Notes under the pieces: model-generated
Seen by the model: only the letters and a program-made list of their open reading frames with translations
What the model was told of the DNA's origin: nothing
Databases searched by the model: none
Translations under genes and position numbers: made by a program
Source of the DNA: Pirellulales bacterium
GTDB lineage: Bacteria; Planctomycetota; Planctomycetia; Pirellulales; Lacipirellulaceae
Length of the DNA: 64,000 nt
Direction of reading: 5' to 3'
Assembly (NCBI GenBank): GCA_022841705.1
Contig: JALHQZ010000001.1
Span: 620,001 to 684,000, forward strand
Shown: in pieces, positions 17,752 through 27,630 of the stretch
Layout of the letters: each line of letters opens with the position of its first letter
Numbering within the stretch: position 1 is the stretch's first letter

Positions 17752-19083
17752 ATGTTAAGTGTCTCGTCTGCACCGTTGTCGCCTGAAGATGCTGTAGCGC
17801 CGCTTCGCCGGCTACTGCTGGTGGCCTATTCGTGCCATCCCGAAGCAAGCATGGAGTCGCGCATCGGCTGGTTCCGCGCGGTGTATGCCGCCCAGTCGCA
17901 CGATGTGACAGTGCTGTGCGGGCCGGGGGCCAACCTGAGCGATCTCTCCGCCAAAGCTGCTGAGCTTGGCTTGGCGAGTCGGCTTCGCTTTGTACCCATT
18001 CCGCATACCAAATTGAGTCAGTGGTTGTTCGCGCACCCCGTGCTCTTCTATCACGGCTACGAATTGTGGCAGCGCGCCGTGTTCGATGTGGCTCAAGCGC
18101 TCCACCAGAAGCAGCCATTTCAGTTGGTGCATCAGGTCAACTACTGCGGCTATCGCCAGCCCGGTTACGTGTGGAAGTTGGGCGTGCCGTTCGTGTGGGG
18201 ACCGGTCGGCGGCACGCAGGGGTTCCCGTGGCGGTATCTGAGCCAGGCCGATGTTGTGGGTGGCGTGCGGGAAGCGGTTCGTAATGTGCTCAACAGCTAC
18301 CAGTTGCGGTATTGCCCCAAGGTGAAGCAAGCTGGCCGTGCGGCGGCGGCGATCTTCGCCGCCACGCGCACCGCGCAGCAAGATTTGCGGCGGTGCCTGG
18401 AAGTCGAGTGCCCCGTGGAACTCGAGACCGCGCTGCACATTCCCAACGGCCCGTCGCGCGAGCTGCGCGACCCGGCGGCGCCGCTAAAGATTCTGTGGGC
18501 TGGTCGGCTGAAAACCTGGAAGGGCTTGCCGCTCCTGCTGCGAGCGCTCGCACAGATTCCACCGGCTGTGAAGTATCAACTGCGAGTTCTCGGCGAAGGG
18601 ACCAGCGAGAAAACGTGGCGCCGGCTAGCGCAGAAACTTGGGATCGCCGACCGTTTGGAATGGGTTGGCTGGCCGACGTATCGCGAAACATTGCCCCACT
18701 ACCAATGGGCCGATGTCTTCGCGTTCACAAGTTTGCGTGACACTTCGGGCACAGGACTCCTCGAAGCGCTCGCGTACGGGGCGCCGATCATTGGCCTCAA
18801 CCACCAAGGTGCGGCCGACGTGATGACCGCCGCAAGCGCGATGCCGATACCCGTCAGCACGCCGCGCGCAACCATCACCGCCTTCGCCCGCGCCATCGAA
18901 GAACTCGCCACCGATTCGCCCAAACTGCTCAGCCTCAGCCGCGCCGCGCAGCAGCGTGCAGAACTGTTTGCCTGGGAGCGCACTGGCCAGCGTGTCGCCG
19001 AGGTCTACGACCAAGTGCTCGGCGCTCGGGGAACCGAACCCGCCCTGCGATCCGCGCGGCGAGCATTAGAGTTAGTGACCTAA
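17752..19083 (+). CDS. Glycosyltransferase, GT4-like (GT-B fold)
   Basis: 443 residues. The N-terminal half carries a Rossmann start (LRRLLLVAYSCHPEASMESRIGW) and the C-terminal half the GT4 nucleotide-sugar lobe: ILWAGRLKTWKGLPLLLRAL, WVGWPTYRETLPHYQWADVFAFTSLRDTSGTGLLEALAYGAPIIG with the E-x7-type motif. It adds a sugar to the growing repeat unit on the cytoplasmic face; donor and acceptor are unknown. It starts 16 bases after the sugar transferase, so they are probably cotranscribed. Confidence 0.88.
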   Translation: MLSVSSAPLSPEDAVAPLRRLLLVAYSCHPEASMESRIGWFRAVYAAQSHDVTVLCGPGANLSDLSAKAAELGLASRLRFVPIPHTKLSQWLFAHPVLFYHGYELWQRAVFDVAQALHQKQPFQLVHQVNYCGYRQPGYVWKLGVPFVWGPVGGTQGFPWRYLSQADVVGGVREAVRNVLNSYQLRYCPKVKQAGRAAAAIFAATRTAQQDLRRCLEVECPVELETALHIPNGPSRELRDPAAPLKILWAGRLKTWKGLPLLLRALAQIPPAVKYQLRVLGEGTSEKTWRRLAQKLGIADRLEWVGWPTYRETLPHYQWADVFAFTSLRDTSGTGLLEALAYGAPIIGLNHQGAADVMTAASAMPIPVSTPRATITAFARAIEELATDSPKLLSLSRAAQQRAELFAWERTGQRVAEVYDQVLGARGTEPALRSARRALELVT

Positions 19084-19160
19084 CACGTACGACTCACCAA
19101 AAAGCCCCTCTTACAAATACAGACAAGCGTTCAACTTTTGTTTCGCGTGAGGACATTTCC

Positions 19161-20744
19161 ATGTCGGCGGCCACTCCAACTAACATCACTTTCGGCTCAG
19201 CACTCCAACTCTTGTGGCGACACAAGTTCAAGATCTTGCTGTTGCCGCCCGTGATCATCGCTTGCGGAATCCTGGCTATCATCTTCCTGCCGCGCACCTA
19301 TCAGTCGCAGGCCAAGCTGTTTTTGCAGGTTGGTAAGGAAAGCGTGGGCATCGATCCCACCGCCACCACCGGCGAAACCATTTCGCTCTCGCAAAGCAGT
19401 CGCGAAGTGGAAGTCAACACCGCGATGGATGTCCTGAAGAGCCGCAACTTGGCGGCGCTGGTGGTCGACGAGCTGGGCCCCGAGTTCATCCTCAATGGCC
19501 CCCCTGGCGAAGGCGGATCGAAGCAACCCCCGGCGATTTTGGGCGCTCTCAAGAGCGCGGTCGGCGCGGCGGTCGAAACCCTTCGGAGCATCGACCCCGT
19601 CACGCAGCGCGAGCGGGCGATAATTCAGCTTGAAAAAAGCTTGGAGATTGATGCCGAGCGCGAATCGCTGGTCATCGCGCTCACCTACGAGACCGACTCG
19701 GCCAAAGGCGCCCAGCAAATTCTCGCCACGCTGATTGATAAGTACGACGACGAGTACCTCCGCATCCACCGCAACGCTGCCTCGGGCGATTTTTTCGAAG
19801 GCCAGCTCGCGATTCTTAAGAAACAACTGGACGATTCTGTCGAGCAGCTCAACACCGCCCGCAACGATCTGGGCCTGGCTTCGATCCAAGCCCGCCGCGA
19901 AAGCCTGGAGAGTCAGTTGCAGGCGATCGAACTCTCGAGTTACGACTCCGAACAAGAACACGCCACGGCCTTAGCCCGCGTGAGGGAGCTCCGCGAACAA
20001 TTGGCCGCCATGCCGGAGCGGCTCGTCGCGATGCGAAAAAGCGTGCCGAACGCCGGGGCCGATTTGTTGCGTGAGCAATTGTACGCGCTCGAAATGAAAC
20101 AGATGGACCTCAAGGCGCGTTACAACGACAGTCACCCGCTCGTGGTCGCCGTCTCCGCGCAACTCGAGGAAGCTAAGAACGTCGTCGACAAGCAATCCGA
20201 TAGTCGCGAGGAAACCACCGACGATGTGAATCCGATCCATCGCGATCTGTCGCTGGCGCTCAAACAGCAAGAAACGAACGCGGTGGGCTTTGCCGCTCGG
20301 CTCAAAATGCGGCAAGAGCAAAAGCAAGCGGTGCTTGAGGACCTGAAGGCGCTCAACATGGCGGAGATTCGCATCGACCAGCTCGAGCGCGCCGAGAAAC
20401 TCGCCCGCGCCAAGTATTTCCAGTATGCCGACAATCTGGAGCAGTCCCGCATCGATAGCGAACTGGAGCGGAGCCGCATCTCCAGCATCAGCGTCGTGCA
20501 GCCCGCCACGCTGCAAGACAAGCCGGTGAGCCCCTCGAAATTGCTCTTGCTCGCAGGTTCAATGCTGCTGGCCCTCACCGCTCCGGCGACGCTCATCCTG
20601 CTCAGCGAACGTCTCCGCCAACCCTCCACAGTGATGGAAAACCATCAACCACGCGAACCCCAAAACCCAATTAGCGAAACCATTACCGAGTTCTACCGCG
20701 TCCCCCGCACGGCCGTCCGGTCCCACTCCGAAATCGCCCCCTAG
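19161..20744 (+). CDS. Wzz/GumC-type chain-length and export protein without kinase domain
   Basis: 527 residues. It has the polysaccharide co-polymerase layout: an N-terminal helix (about 25-45, FKILLLPPVIIACGILAIIF), a long periplasmic coiled coil (about 185-430), and a second membrane helix near 455-475 just after the proline-bearing DKPVSPSKLLLLAGS. A GNVR-like segment (YFQYADNLEQSRIDSELERSRISSISVVQPA) precedes helix 2. There is no tyrosine autokinase domain at the C-terminus, and none is encoded nearby. Sets chain length with the flippase and polymerase that follow. Confidence 0.88.
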   Translation: MSAATPTNITFGSALQLLWRHKFKILLLPPVIIACGILAIIFLPRTYQSQAKLFLQVGKESVGIDPTATTGETISLSQSSREVEVNTAMDVLKSRNLAALVVDELGPEFILNGPPGEGGSKQPPAILGALKSAVGAAVETLRSIDPVTQRERAIIQLEKSLEIDAERESLVIALTYETDSAKGAQQILATLIDKYDDEYLRIHRNAASGDFFEGQLAILKKQLDDSVEQLNTARNDLGLASIQARRESLESQLQAIELSSYDSEQEHATALARVRELREQLAAMPERLVAMRKSVPNAGADLLREQLYALEMKQMDLKARYNDSHPLVVAVSAQLEEAKNVVDKQSDSREETTDDVNPIHRDLSLALKQQETNAVGFAARLKMRQEQKQAVLEDLKALNMAEIRIDQLERAEKLARAKYFQYADNLEQSRIDSELERSRISSISVVQPATLQDKPVSPSKLLLLAGSMLLALTAPATLILLSERLRQPSTVMENHQPREPQNPISETITEFYRVPRTAVRSHSEIAP

Positions 20745-20782
20745 TCGTCCCGATCAACGATCACCAATCACCGATCACTACC

Positions 20783-22171
20783 TTGCTCACCCTCCCCGTC
20801 CCGCCGCCGGAAACGCCCCTTGCCGAAGAGCAAGTCGCCGCCGGCTGCGCGCGCGGGGAGGAAGTCAGCGAAGCCCAGGGCCTCCCCACCACTGGTCGCC
20901 AAGGCCTCGGCCAAGGCGTGCTCACGGTCCTCTGCCAAGCGGTCTCCAGCGCCACCACGCTGCTGCGGATGGTGCTGCTGATGCGCGTCGTCGGCTCGGA
21001 GCAAGTTGGCCTCTACTCGATGGCGATGACCCCCATCCTGCTCGCTTTTGCAGTGCAAGAGCGGCTGATCGAATCGTCGTACCTCGTGTACGCCTACCGC
21101 CGCACCGGGGTGGCGCTCCGCAGTTGGCTCGGCAATTCGATTGTCATCTCGCTTAGCTTTTGCGGCGTCGCGACACTGCTCACCCTGCTCTGGGCGCTCG
21201 GCTGCATCGCGTGGGGCATGTCGCGCGGCGAAGCCTCCACGCAGCACTTGGGCCTCGCACTTCTGGCCGCCACGCTCGTGATGGCGCCCACCACCTTCCG
21301 CGAGTTCGCCCGTAGTGTCTCCTTCGCGCATTTTGATATCGTGAGCGCCACGATCATCGACTTCACCACGCTCTTGGTGCAGGTCGCGCTCCTCGGCGCA
21401 TGCTGGTGGTTCGGCGTGGTGAACGTCACCACCTGTTTCCTGGCGCTCGGTGTGTCGTCGCTCATCGCTTGCGGCTGGTGGCTCGTGCGAATGCGGCCGA
21501 GTTTCGTTGTCGAGCGTGCAGCCCTGGCGGCTGACGTGCGCGAGATGTGGAACTTTTCCAAGTGGCTGGTGCTGGCCCGCACGCTGGGGCAGGGAAGCCG
21601 CTTCATCATGCCGTGGATTGTATGGTGCTACCTGGGCGAAGCTGCCGCGGGAGTGCTGGCCACTTGTATTACGCTGGTGGGGCTGTCGTGGATTTTCGTT
21701 CGCGGCGTGAACAACTACTTTCGGCCCATCGCCGTGCGGGCGTTCCTCTCCGGCGGCGCCCCCGCGGTCCGCAGCGCGGTGAGGCACACGAGTTGGGTCT
21801 TCCTGCTCCTCTGCGGCGGCCTGTGCGGATTGTACTTTGTGGTGGGTGACAAACTCTTTGCCCTAGTGTATGGCCCTGGCCCGCAGGAGGTGTGGTTGCT
21901 GGTGCTGCTGATGGGCGTGAACACGCTGCTCACCAGCCTCGCGATCGCCGCCACCAACGGCCTCGCCGCCATCGAACGCCCGCAAGGTAACACCTGGATC
22001 GAAGGTCTTACGTTCGCCGTCACCGCCGCCACTGCGCCGTGGCTCACCCTCCACTACGGCCTCGCCGGCGCCGCGTGGGCGATGCTGCTCGGCAACTTGG
22101 TGGGGGCGATTTCGGCGTACTGGTTGTTTGAGCGGGAACTTCGTGCCGCTCGTGCGGAGGACCTCCGATGA
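20783..22171 (+). CDS. Polysaccharide flippase (Wzx/MATE-like)
   Basis: 462 residues with about 12 hydrophobic helices, of the lipopolysaccharide/oligosaccharide flippase type; moves undecaprenyl-linked repeat units across the inner membrane. Helices begin near residue 45 with GVLTVLCQAVSSATTLLRMVLLMRV, a typical Wzx opening. The start is uncertain: the frame opens with TTG 20783 after a weak ribosome binding site and gives a Pro/Glu-rich head; an internal GTG in GQGVLTVL is possible. It overlaps the next gene by four bases (ATGA), so translation is probably coupled. Confidence 0.82.
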   Translation: MLTLPVPPPETPLAEEQVAAGCARGEEVSEAQGLPTTGRQGLGQGVLTVLCQAVSSATTLLRMVLLMRVVGSEQVGLYSMAMTPILLAFAVQERLIESSYLVYAYRRTGVALRSWLGNSIVISLSFCGVATLLTLLWALGCIAWGMSRGEASTQHLGLALLAATLVMAPTTFREFARSVSFAHFDIVSATIIDFTTLLVQVALLGACWWFGVVNVTTCFLALGVSSLIACGWWLVRMRPSFVVERAALAADVREMWNFSKWLVLARTLGQGSRFIMPWIVWCYLGEAAAGVLATCITLVGLSWIFVRGVNNYFRPIAVRAFLSGGAPAVRSAVRHTSWVFLLLCGGLCGLYFVVGDKLFALVYGPGPQEVWLLVLLMGVNTLLTSLAIAATNGLAAIERPQGNTWIEGLTFAVTAATAPWLTLHYGLAGAAWAMLLGNLVGAISAYWLFERELRAARAEDLR

Positions 22172-23523
22172 CGGCAATCACTTCGCACGCGGGAACCTTC
22201 TCGGCGCCCGCTTGGACCACCAGCCAGCGGAGCGTCCGCACTGGTCTCTGTTGCCTGATTGGCCTCGTGATCGGCTCGTCGTTCGCACTCATCAGTTTTC
22301 AGTCGGCGGCCGCAATCGCCACTATTGAAGCGGAAGAGAATCAATTCCACCGTAGCGAAAACAAAGCAGCCGACCGGCAGCGCGACGTCACGATGCACAG
22401 CGCCGTCGGCTACTTGCTGCTAGGTGGCAGCGGCCTGCTCGCATTCTTCTGGCCGAAGCCCAACGCCACCCGTCCGCACGGCGCCTTGTGGTGGGTACTC
22501 ATCGCCTACATGGCCTGGGTGTTGGCGAGCGGGCTGTGGGCCGACGACAGAATGTTCACCGCGCGGAAATTGGTCATCTTTGTGCTCTTTATGAGCGCGG
22601 TGCTCGGCTTCACTAAACAGCTTTCCTTGCGAGAAGTGGCGATCACGATTGGTGGCGTCGCGTTTTCATTCATCATGTACGGCGTGCTGGTGGAATTCTC
22701 GCTAGGCAGCTTTACTCCGTGGAAATCTCACTATCGCTTCTCGGGCACCGTCCACCCCAATGAGCAAGGCCTCTACTGCGCTTTCGCAGGGCTCGCGGCG
22801 ATGTTTCTGCGCGGACGTAAGCCAGGTTGGGAAACGCTCACGGGCCTCGTTGTGTTCAGCAGCAGCTTCGGTTTTCTACTGCTCACCAAATCGCGAACGG
22901 GGCTTGCGGCCGTGCTGGCCGCGCTCGCGTTGGGTGCTCTCCTGCGAACCAGCAGCGGCAAACGCGGTCTGGTCGTCCTGGGCAGTTTGACGGCGCTCGC
23001 TTTGGGGCTCTTGGCGCTCGGCGCCACTGGCAGCGCCGGCGCTCGAGGCTTCGGTAACGCTGCTTCACTTGGCCGCGGAGAACACGTCACGTCCCTCACC
23101 GGCCGGTTACCGCTGTGGGCAGAATTGATCGACCGCGCGAGCACCCGCCCGTGGCTTGGTCACGGCTTCTCCGGCTTTTGGACGGCCGACAACATTGAAG
23201 AAATTTCGGATCAATTTTTCTGGCACATTCCCTCGGGGCATTCGGTCTACATCGATCTCGTGCTCGCGCTTGGAGTCATTGGATTGGTGCTTTATCTGAC
23301 GATCATCTTCCTCGGCCTTCGCCGGGCGCTCGCGGCCTACCGCCTTTCGAACTCGCCCGAATACGTCTTCGCGGTTTCTCTGTTGCTGCTGTCACTCGTG
23401 CATGGATTTGCGGAGTCTAAGTTCGCGGGGGTCGGGCTCTCGGCCTTCTCCGCGTTCAGCATGATCGCGTGCATGTGCCGAGTCGATGTGTCTCGTTCCG
23501 TCCTTCCGGAGACGCTGGTTTGA
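22168..23523 (+). CDS. O-antigen ligase/polymerase-like membrane protein (Wzy/WaaL family)
   Basis: 451 residues with about ten to twelve membrane helices and one longer periplasmic loop near 290-360 that contains SLTGRLPLWAELIDRASTRPWLGHGFSGFW, the characteristic region of the Wzy_C/WaaL domain. LTKSRTGLAAVLAALALG is another typical segment. Polymerises or attaches the repeat units on the periplasmic face. Starts inside the flippase stop (ATGA) and its own stop overlaps the TTG start of the next gene. Confidence 0.88.
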   Translation: MTAITSHAGTFSAPAWTTSQRSVRTGLCCLIGLVIGSSFALISFQSAAAIATIEAEENQFHRSENKAADRQRDVTMHSAVGYLLLGGSGLLAFFWPKPNATRPHGALWWVLIAYMAWVLASGLWADDRMFTARKLVIFVLFMSAVLGFTKQLSLREVAITIGGVAFSFIMYGVLVEFSLGSFTPWKSHYRFSGTVHPNEQGLYCAFAGLAAMFLRGRKPGWETLTGLVVFSSSFGFLLLTKSRTGLAAVLAALALGALLRTSSGKRGLVVLGSLTALALGLLALGATGSAGARGFGNAASLGRGEHVTSLTGRLPLWAELIDRASTRPWLGHGFSGFWTADNIEEISDQFFWHIPSGHSVYIDLVLALGVIGLVLYLTIIFLGLRRALAAYRLSNSPEYVFAVSLLLLSLVHGFAESKFAGVGLSAFSAFSMIACMCRVDVSRSVLPETLV

Positions 23524-24536
23524 GTCCCGTGTTGGCCCCGCCGAAGCTCGACCTAGTGACCATCATCATCACCACGTTCAACCGTGCGCCGGTGCTGTTG
23601 CGCGCGCTGGAAAGTCTGGCGCAAGTGCAGACTGATGGCGAATTCGCGCGCGAAATCGTGGTGGTCGATAACGCCAGCACCGATGAGACCCGCGCGACCG
23701 TCGAAACATTCGCAGCGACCGTTGATTTTCCCGTCCGCTACGCCTACGAAGCCCGCCAAGGCTTGCCCTTCGCGCGCAACCGCGGCCTTGCCGAAGCGCA
23801 GGGCGATTGGGTGTCATTCTTTGATGACGACCAGTTGGCCGAACCAGATTGGTTACTCACGTTGCATCGTGAGGCGCAGTCGCGAAGTCTCAAGTGCGTT
23901 GGCGGAGCGCGCGACCTGGTGATTGAAGCTGATGAAATCCCATCCCTCCATCCGTACTGCCGCAAGCTGCTCGGCGAATCCCACGGCGGAGCCGGATCAC
24001 AGCGGTACTCGCGCACTTTTCTCCCCACCACCGGCAATGTGCTCGTTCACCGCAGCGTGATCCGGCAACTCGGCGGCTTCAACAACAATTGGCTGGAAGG
24101 GGGCGAGGACACCAACTTCTTCAATCGGCTCATCGGCAGCGGCGTTGAAGCGTGGTTCGTGCCGACCGCGCTGGTGCATCATTTGATTCCTGCGAACCGA
24201 CTTGAAGGCCCGTACCTCGAGCGCACCGCCCAACGGCACGGTGTCACGATGGCCCGTCGCGATTTGGAAGAAGGGGGCCGACTAAAACTGTTCACTAGCC
24301 TCGTAGCCCGACTCGCCCACGGCAGCGCGAGGTTTGGCGCCGCCGCTGCATTCTCCAAGCTTACCGGCAATGATGCCGCGCTCTTGGCTGCCAAGTGCCG
24401 CCTGCGCCGCGTCGAAGGTTACGCTCGCTTCGCCCTGCAAGCCCTGTTGCCGAGCGCGATTCAGTCCGACTCATTCGCCAAAAGCATGATGCACCGCGGC
24501 AGCCGAGTGGAAGCAGCCCAGGAGGCGTCGCCATGA
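23520..24536 (+). CDS. Glycosyltransferase family 2 protein (GT-A fold)
   Basis: 338 residues. The GT2 domain opens with LVTIIITTFNRAPVLLRAL, then VVVDNASTDETRA, FARNRGLAEAQGDWVSFFDDDQ with the metal-binding DDD, and a later WLEGGEDTNFFNRL acceptor-site segment. The start is set by GGAG at 23508-23511 eight bases before TTG 23520, which overlaps the preceding stop. An in-frame GTG at 23469 would overlap the ligase gene by 55 bases and has no such site. The end overlaps the next ATG (ATGA). Confidence 0.88.
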   Translation: MSPVLAPPKLDLVTIIITTFNRAPVLLRALESLAQVQTDGEFAREIVVVDNASTDETRATVETFAATVDFPVRYAYEARQGLPFARNRGLAEAQGDWVSFFDDDQLAEPDWLLTLHREAQSRSLKCVGGARDLVIEADEIPSLHPYCRKLLGESHGGAGSQRYSRTFLPTTGNVLVHRSVIRQLGGFNNNWLEGGEDTNFFNRLIGSGVEAWFVPTALVHHLIPANRLEGPYLERTAQRHGVTMARRDLEEGGRLKLFTSLVARLAHGSARFGAAAAFSKLTGNDAALLAAKCRLRRVEGYARFALQALLPSAIQSDSFAKSMMHRGSRVEAAQEASP

Positions 24537-25783
24537 AGATCGTCGCCTGTCACAACTACTACCAGATTCGCGGCGGCGAAGACCAATCGTTCGAAGACGA
24601 AGTCGCACTGTTACGCGCCCACGGCGATGAAGTCATCACTTACACGCGCCACAACGATGAAGTGGACGGCGCGTCAAAGCTCGGCGTGGCCCGCGATTCG
24701 CTCTTCAGCCGCAAGACGTATCGTGAGTTGACCGAACTGCTTACCCGCGAGCGGCCGGACATTCTGCACTGCACTAACACCTTCCCGCTGATTTCGCCCT
24801 CTGCGTATCGCGCGGCCCGCAAGTGCGGCGTGTCAGTGGTCCAGTCTCTGCGGAACTATCGCTTGTTGTGCGCCGGTGGTTATCTGTTGCGCGACGGCGC
24901 CGTTTGCGAGAAATGCGTCGGCAAAACCTTCGCGTGGCCGGCCGTGCTGCATAAGTGTTACCGCGGCAGCGCTGCCGGAAGTGCAGTCATTGCAACGCTG
25001 CAAACCTCGAACCGAGTTCGAGGTGTGTGGCATAGCGATGTTGACGCCTTCTACACCCTGACCGAATTCGCCAAACAGAAACTCGCGACCGCTGGTCTGC
25101 CTTCCGAGCGAGTCTTCGTCAAACCGAATTGCGTCACGCCCGATCCCGGATGGTTTCAGGAAAGCAGTGGACCGGGTGAAGGGAATTACGCAGTCTTCGT
25201 CGGCCGCTTATCACCCGAGAAAGGTCTCGACACGATTATCAGTGCGTGGCGCTCCATGCCGAACGCCCCCCAACTAAAAATCATCGGCGACGGCCCCGAA
25301 GAACCCAAGGTCCGCGCCTTCGCCGCCGAACACGCCAATGTCGAGTTTCTCGGCCGCTTGCGGCTTAACGACGCGCTCCCCATCGTCGGCCGCGCCAAGT
25401 GCCTTTTGATGCCGAGCCTCTGGTATGAAACCTTCGGTCGCACGCTGATCGAAGCCTTCGCCACTGGTACACCCGTGATCGCCTCCCGCCTCGGCGCGAT
25501 GGCCGAAGTCGTGACCGAAAATCGTACGGGTTTGTTGTTCACCCCCGGCGATGCGCAAGACCTCGCTACGAAAGTGAACCACATGTTCGCAATGCCCGCG
25601 AACGAGATGGCGACGTGGCGCGCTGCCTGCCGTCGTGAGTACGAAACGCTCTACACCCCCGAACGTAACTACGAACTGCTCCACCAGATTTACACCCGCG
25701 CTCGACAGCATGCACAGCGCAACGCAATTCCTTCCCGAGTGCTGCCAGTAACCGCTGCCAAGCTCGACCATTGTCCCTCCTGA
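24533..25783 (+). CDS. Glycosyltransferase family 4 protein
   Basis: 416 residues starting MKIVACHNYYQIRGGEDQSF, with AGGAGG at 24519-24524 in front. The N-terminal lobe has ILHCTNTFPLISPSAYRAAR, and a Cys-rich insert GAVCEKCVGKT followed by HKCYRGS that is typical of this GT4 subgroup. The C-terminal lobe has VFVGRLSPEKGLDTIISAW, IIGDGPEE and SLWYETFGRTLIEAFATGTPVIAS with the E-x7-E motif. Coupled to the preceding GT2 gene by a four-base overlap. Confidence 0.9.
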   Translation: MKIVACHNYYQIRGGEDQSFEDEVALLRAHGDEVITYTRHNDEVDGASKLGVARDSLFSRKTYRELTELLTRERPDILHCTNTFPLISPSAYRAARKCGVSVVQSLRNYRLLCAGGYLLRDGAVCEKCVGKTFAWPAVLHKCYRGSAAGSAVIATLQTSNRVRGVWHSDVDAFYTLTEFAKQKLATAGLPSERVFVKPNCVTPDPGWFQESSGPGEGNYAVFVGRLSPEKGLDTIISAWRSMPNAPQLKIIGDGPEEPKVRAFAAEHANVEFLGRLRLNDALPIVGRAKCLLMPSLWYETFGRTLIEAFATGTPVIASRLGAMAEVVTENRTGLLFTPGDAQDLATKVNHMFAMPANEMATWRAACRREYETLYTPERNYELLHQIYTRARQHAQRNAIPSRVLPVTAAKLDHCPS

Positions 25784-25813
25784 ATCCTCACCTCTCGCCC
25801 ATCACCCCTAGTA

Positions 25814-26647
25814 ATGTCAGCGATTTGCGAACCAACGGTTGCCCCGACCACAATTCCTTCCGAGCGCGTTATTGGCGTGCGGTTTGAAGTGTGCGACTAT
25901 ACCCAAGCTGTGAACTGGTTGATCGACGCGGTTAATTCACCCACCGGTGAGTTGCGTGGCCGGTATCTCTGCGCCGCGAATGTCGCTGACGCGATGATGG
26001 CCAAGCACGATCCCCAGTTCGCCGCCGCAATGGAAGCGAGCGATCTCAACGTGCCCGACGGCGCGCCGATCGTCTGGGCCATGCGCTCCGTCGGCCACAA
26101 CATCCGCCGCCGCGTGTACGGTCCGACGTTGATGGAAAAAGCCCTGCGCAATCCCACCATCGCCGCCAAGCGGCACGTGTTGCTCGCCGGCGTCCCCGAT
26201 TCTCGCGCCGGCGTGCAGCGGAAGTTTAGCGAAGTAAACTGGATCGGCGAGATCGACTTCTGGTTCAACAAGCTCGATGCCGCCGCCTACGATGACATCG
26301 CTAACCAACTGCGCGAGCTCGAAGCCGACTACGGCTGGGTCAGTCTCGGCGGCGGCAAGCAGATTCTGTTTATGCACGAACTGGCGCCGCGCCTAAACCA
26401 CGGCGTACTGCTAGGCGTTGGGGCCGCCTTCGACTTTCACGCCGGCAAACTCGCCCAAGCCCCCAGCTGGATGCAAGAACGCGGACTTGAATGGCTCTTC
26501 CGCCTCACCATGGAACCCCGCCGCCTGTGGCGCCGCTACTTAGTCCAAAACCCCCCCTTCCTGTACCACTGGATGCGCGACCTCATGCAGCGTCGCGGTG
26601 GCGCCATTCAACTCGTGGAATCCAGCCCATCAGCCGCCACGCGCTAG
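25814..26647 (+). CDS. WecG/TagA/CpsF-type glycosyltransferase (GT26)
   Basis: 277 residues. Adds a sugar (ManNAc or ManNAcA in studied members) to the lipid-linked primer. Family motifs: LCAANVADAMMAKHDPQF, LNVPDGAPIVWAMR with the conserved Asp, VYGPTLMEKAL, WVSLGGGKQ and LLGVGAAFDFHAGKLAQAPSWMQERGLEWLFRL. The C-terminal amphipathic tail with WRRYLVQNPPFLYHW probably touches the membrane. It lies 31 bases after the GT4 gene. Confidence 0.92.
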   Translation: MSAICEPTVAPTTIPSERVIGVRFEVCDYTQAVNWLIDAVNSPTGELRGRYLCAANVADAMMAKHDPQFAAAMEASDLNVPDGAPIVWAMRSVGHNIRRRVYGPTLMEKALRNPTIAAKRHVLLAGVPDSRAGVQRKFSEVNWIGEIDFWFNKLDAAAYDDIANQLRELEADYGWVSLGGGKQILFMHELAPRLNHGVLLGVGAAFDFHAGKLAQAPSWMQERGLEWLFRLTMEPRRLWRRYLVQNPPFLYHWMRDLMQRRGGAIQLVESSPSAATR

Positions 26648-26752
26648 CGTCTGGTCGCTTCGAATAGATAGACAAGCCGAAAACTCACACGACCGGGGGG
26701 CTAGCGCCCAGCGGCTGATAAAGACATTCGCTTCCCCTATTCTCTCCCTTCA

Positions 26753-27556
26753 ATGAACTCATCAACCGCAACCCTCACTGCCAACCCGACAACGGAATCG
26801 CAGCGTGTACAGCTTGGGCTGTCCGTTGTGGTGCCGATGTACAATGAAGCTGAAGGGGTCGCTATCATCATGGCGAACCTCCGCCGCCTCGCGCACAACT
26901 TGGCCGATGAGCTCACGCTCGACTTCGTGCTCGTCGATGACGGCAGCGCCGATGAAACCGCCGCACTGGTGATCGCCGAGATCGAAGGCGATGAACGCTT
27001 CCGATTGATACAACACGGCGTCAATCGCGGTGTCGCCGCAGCGATCTTCACCGGCATTCGTCACGCCGCGCAACCACTGGTTGCTTCGATCGATGCGGAC
27101 GGATCGTACGATCCCACCCTGCTGGCCGAGATGGCGCCGCTGGTGACGGGAGAGATTAAAATGGTCACCGCTTCGCCCTATCACCCGCTCGGCGCCGTGG
27201 AGAACGTCCCCGCGTGGCGGATCAGATTATCAAAACTAGCGTCACAACTCTACGCCGTGGTGATGCCGCAGCGGCTTAATTGTTACACGTGTTGTTTCCG
27301 GGTGTACGACCGCGCCGCAATTCTCGCCTGTGAACCAAGACAAGGTGGCTTCGTCGGAGTGGCCGAATTACTATGGAACCTTCAGCGTCGCGGTGGCTGC
27401 GTTGTTGAACACCCCGCCGTACTACGCCCCCGCCAATTCGGCTTTTCCAAAATGCGGTTCGCCCGTACGACGATGGCCCATCTCCGCCTACTGGCCCGCA
27501 TTCCTTCGCAGCGTCTATTTGACAATGTCAAGCGTAGTTTAGCCGCGAAGCGCTAG
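26753..27556 (+). CDS. Glycosyltransferase family 2, DPM1-like
   Basis: 267 residues with a single GT-A domain: LSVVVPMYNEAEGVAIIM, FVLVDDGSADETAALV, NRGVAAAIFTGIRHAAQPLVASIDADGSYDPTLLAEM. The layout is that of dolichol/undecaprenyl-phosphate sugar synthases, which load a lipid carrier with a single sugar. No C-terminal membrane helices are visible. Its likely client is a membrane GT39-like protein such as the one at 34234; that link is inference. The 105-base gap before it holds short stems but no repeat family I can name. Confidence 0.85.
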   Translation: MNSSTATLTANPTTESQRVQLGLSVVVPMYNEAEGVAIIMANLRRLAHNLADELTLDFVLVDDGSADETAALVIAEIEGDERFRLIQHGVNRGVAAAIFTGIRHAAQPLVASIDADGSYDPTLLAEMAPLVTGEIKMVTASPYHPLGAVENVPAWRIRLSKLASQLYAVVMPQRLNCYTCCFRVYDRAAILACEPRQGGFVGVAELLWNLQRRGGCVVEHPAVLRPRQFGFSKMRFARTTMAHLRLLARIPSQRLFDNVKRSLAAKR

Positions 27557-27630
27557 CGGAGCGCGGGACGTGGTAAAACAGTCAATATTAACAACATTTG
27601 TTCCGTCACTACACTATTTGAGGTACGTCA

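Noticed and set aside
20768..21787. 339-codon open frame on the minus strand
   Set aside because: Opposite the flippase gene, hydrophilic and low in complexity; not a gene.
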